A DNA stretch of 64,000 nt from Caballeronia glebae. Lineage in GTDB: Bacteria; Pseudomonadota; Gammaproteobacteria; Burkholderiales; Burkholderiaceae. Shown here in pieces: positions 62,950 to 64,000 of this stretch; position 1 is the first letter of the stretch; each line of letters begins with the position of its first letter. The position numbers and the translations under genes are program-made. Under the pieces are notes generated by a model, which worked only from the letters and a program-made list of their open reading frames with translations, was not told the DNA's origin and made no database searches. The stretch spans positions 26,310 to 90,309 of the forward strand of contig NZ_FCOJ02000029.1 in the NCBI RefSeq assembly GCF_001545035.1. The letters run 5' to 3'.

Positions 62950-64000
62950 TTAAGCGGACTCGCGCCCGATCGCGAACCAGTCTTCGGTGCGCTTGTACAG
63001 ATCGATGAAACGCGCGAGCCGTTCATCGAGCGATGGATTCGGACGCGGCGTCGCGGCGAGCGTGGCCGTGGGCGCGAGCGACGCCAGATCGCCGATGCGC
63101 CAGTGGCCCGCCGCGATGCCGCCGAGTAGCGCCGCGCCGCGCGTCGCCGCGTTCGGGCAATCGACGGCGCGCAACTCGACGCGCAGCGCGTCGGCGAGCA
63201 ATTGACGCCAGCGCGGATCGACCGAGCCGCCGCCCGCGAGCAGCATCGCATCGAGCGGCGCGCCGTTCGCGCGGATCGCGTCGAGTCCCGCACGCAATGC
63301 GAATGCCACGCCCTCGAACGCGGCGCGCATCATCGTGCCGCGCGTGTCGTCGAGGCCAAGTCCGAGCCAGCCGCCGCGCGCGTTCGGGTTCATCCACGGC
63401 GAGCGCTCGCCGCTCAGATACGGCAGAAAGCTCACGGACGCGCTGGCGTGCGCGGCGAACGCGTCGTCGTAGGCGTCGCGCCACGACGCGTAGCCGAGCC
63501 AGCCGCGCACCGCTTCCAGCGCGACGCCGACGTTCTGCATCGCCGCCATGCGATACCACGCGCCGGTCGCCGCGCGATACGTGTGCAGGCCGTGCACGGG
63601 CGCGGGCGGATCCGCGCACATCACGACGATCTGGCCGCCCGTGCCGGTGGTGAGGAGCGCGTCGCCATTGGCGCACAGGCCGCTGCCGAGCGCGGCGCAC
63701 GGCGTATCGCCCGCGCCGACGGCCATCGGAATGCCCGCTTCGAGCCCGAGCGCGGACGCCGCCGCCGAAGACAACGCGCCGCCGGTTTCGTGCGATGCCG
63801 CGAGCGGCGCGAACCACATGCGCGGCAAGCCGAGCCGGTCGATCAGCGCGTCGTCCCATTCGCCCGATGGCCGCGCGAGCGCGGTCGCGCACGAATCGGA
63901 TGCGTCGCTCGCGAACGTGCCGCCCAGCTTCACGCGCAGCCAGTCCTTCGGCTGCAAGGCCCAGCGCGCGGCGGCCGCGATCTGCGGCTCGTTCGACGCG
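62950..64000 (-). CDS. FGGY-family carbohydrate kinase (xylulokinase-like), 5' end outside window
   Basis: The frame is open to the right edge, so only the C-terminal 350 residues are present. Visible landmarks are ALQPKDWLRVKLGG, VGAGDTPCAALG, TGTGGQIVV, FLPYLSGERSPWMNP and LLAGGGSVDPRWRQ, typical of xylulokinases. The ATP loop is outside the window. It is a second FGGY kinase besides xylB at 44.8 kb and ends 108 bases before the AGE-family gene. Xylulose is likely but not proven as substrate. Confidence 0.88.
   Translation of the reverse strand, partial: ASNEPQIAAAARWALQPKDWLRVKLGGTFASDASDSCATALARPSGEWDDALIDRLGLPRMWFAPLAASHETGGALSSAAASALGLEAGIPMAVGAGDTPCAALGSGLCANGDALLTTGTGGQIVVMCADPPAPVHGLHTYRAATGAWYRMAAMQNVGVALEAVRGWLGYASWRDAYDDAFAAHASASVSFLPYLSGERSPWMNPNARGGWLGLGLDDTRGTMMRAAFEGVAFALRAGLDAIRANGAPLDAMLLAGGGSVDPRWRQLLADALRVELRAVDCPNAATRGAALLGGIAAGHWRIGDLASLAPTATLAATPRPNPSLDERLARFIDLYKRTEDWFAIGRESA

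Overview
This is a 64 kb chromosomal window from a high-GC beta-proteobacterium. Gene content and order (ileS-lspA-coaBC-dut, clpS-clpA, cold-shock gene, icd, an isolated second EF-G, hmgA-fahA, a polyol ABC locus, zur-znuACB) point to Burkholderiaceae, most likely Paraburkholderia or Caballeronia. The genus is inferred from gene content and general knowledge of the group, not from a database search. Codon use is strongly GC-biased, which creates many long antisense ORFs that are not genes.

Layout. 1-5.9 kb (+): ileS (5' end outside the window), lspA, coaBC, an LLM-class flavin monooxygenase and dut, closed by a bidirectional terminator. 5.9-10.9 kb: clpA and clpS (-), a cold-shock gene (+) and icd (-), each with visible terminators or promoters. 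10.9-15.7 kb (+): an RluE-type pseudouridine synthase, a small Lys/Ala-rich exported protein, a DUF192 protein, a second EF-G and a cupin. 15.8-21.4 kb (+): a four-gene peptide/opine-type ABC importer with Tat-type binding protein, two permeases and one fused double ATPase. 21.5-28.3 kb: a small exported protein, an aldo/keto reductase, two tandem AspT-type exchangers divergent from a LysR gene, and an unassigned protein. 28.5-34.5 kb (+): a four-gene DNA-repair cluster (MBL exonuclease, ATP-dependent ligase, Lhr-Core helicase, metallophosphoesterase) with overlapping junctions. 34.5-41.7 kb: an exported protein, two MFS exporters and a homogentisate operon (hmgA-fahA-aromatic acid transporter) with a palindromic operator candidate.

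41.9-53.8 kb: a degenerate EAL protein, then a polyol locus. One arm (+) carries an arabinitol/mannitol-type dehydrogenase, xylulokinase and a SorC-type regulator. The other arm (-) carries an SDR polyol dehydrogenase, binding protein, two permeases, a HAD phosphatase and an ATPase. Together they would import sugar alcohols, oxidise them to ketoses and phosphorylate them. A decayed MOSC-protein fragment lies between the arms. 54.1-57.2 kb (+): zur-znuA-znuC-znuB zinc uptake behind a Zur-box-like site.

57.2-59.6 kb is the only clearly accessory stretch: an IS256-type transposase remnant, then a two-gene unit on the minus strand that looks like an orphan polymorphic toxin with its immunity protein, then a double-hairpin repeat. 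59.6-64 kb (-): glutathione-dependent formaldehyde detoxification (frmA-fghA), an AGE-family sugar epimerase and a second FGGY kinase that runs off the window.

The strongest candidate for something undescribed is the 57.2-59.6 kb toxin/immunity unit. Also worth attention are the promoter with an embedded operator before the LysR gene, the hmgA palindrome, the MOSC gene remnant and the ZnuC with a histidine-rich tail.
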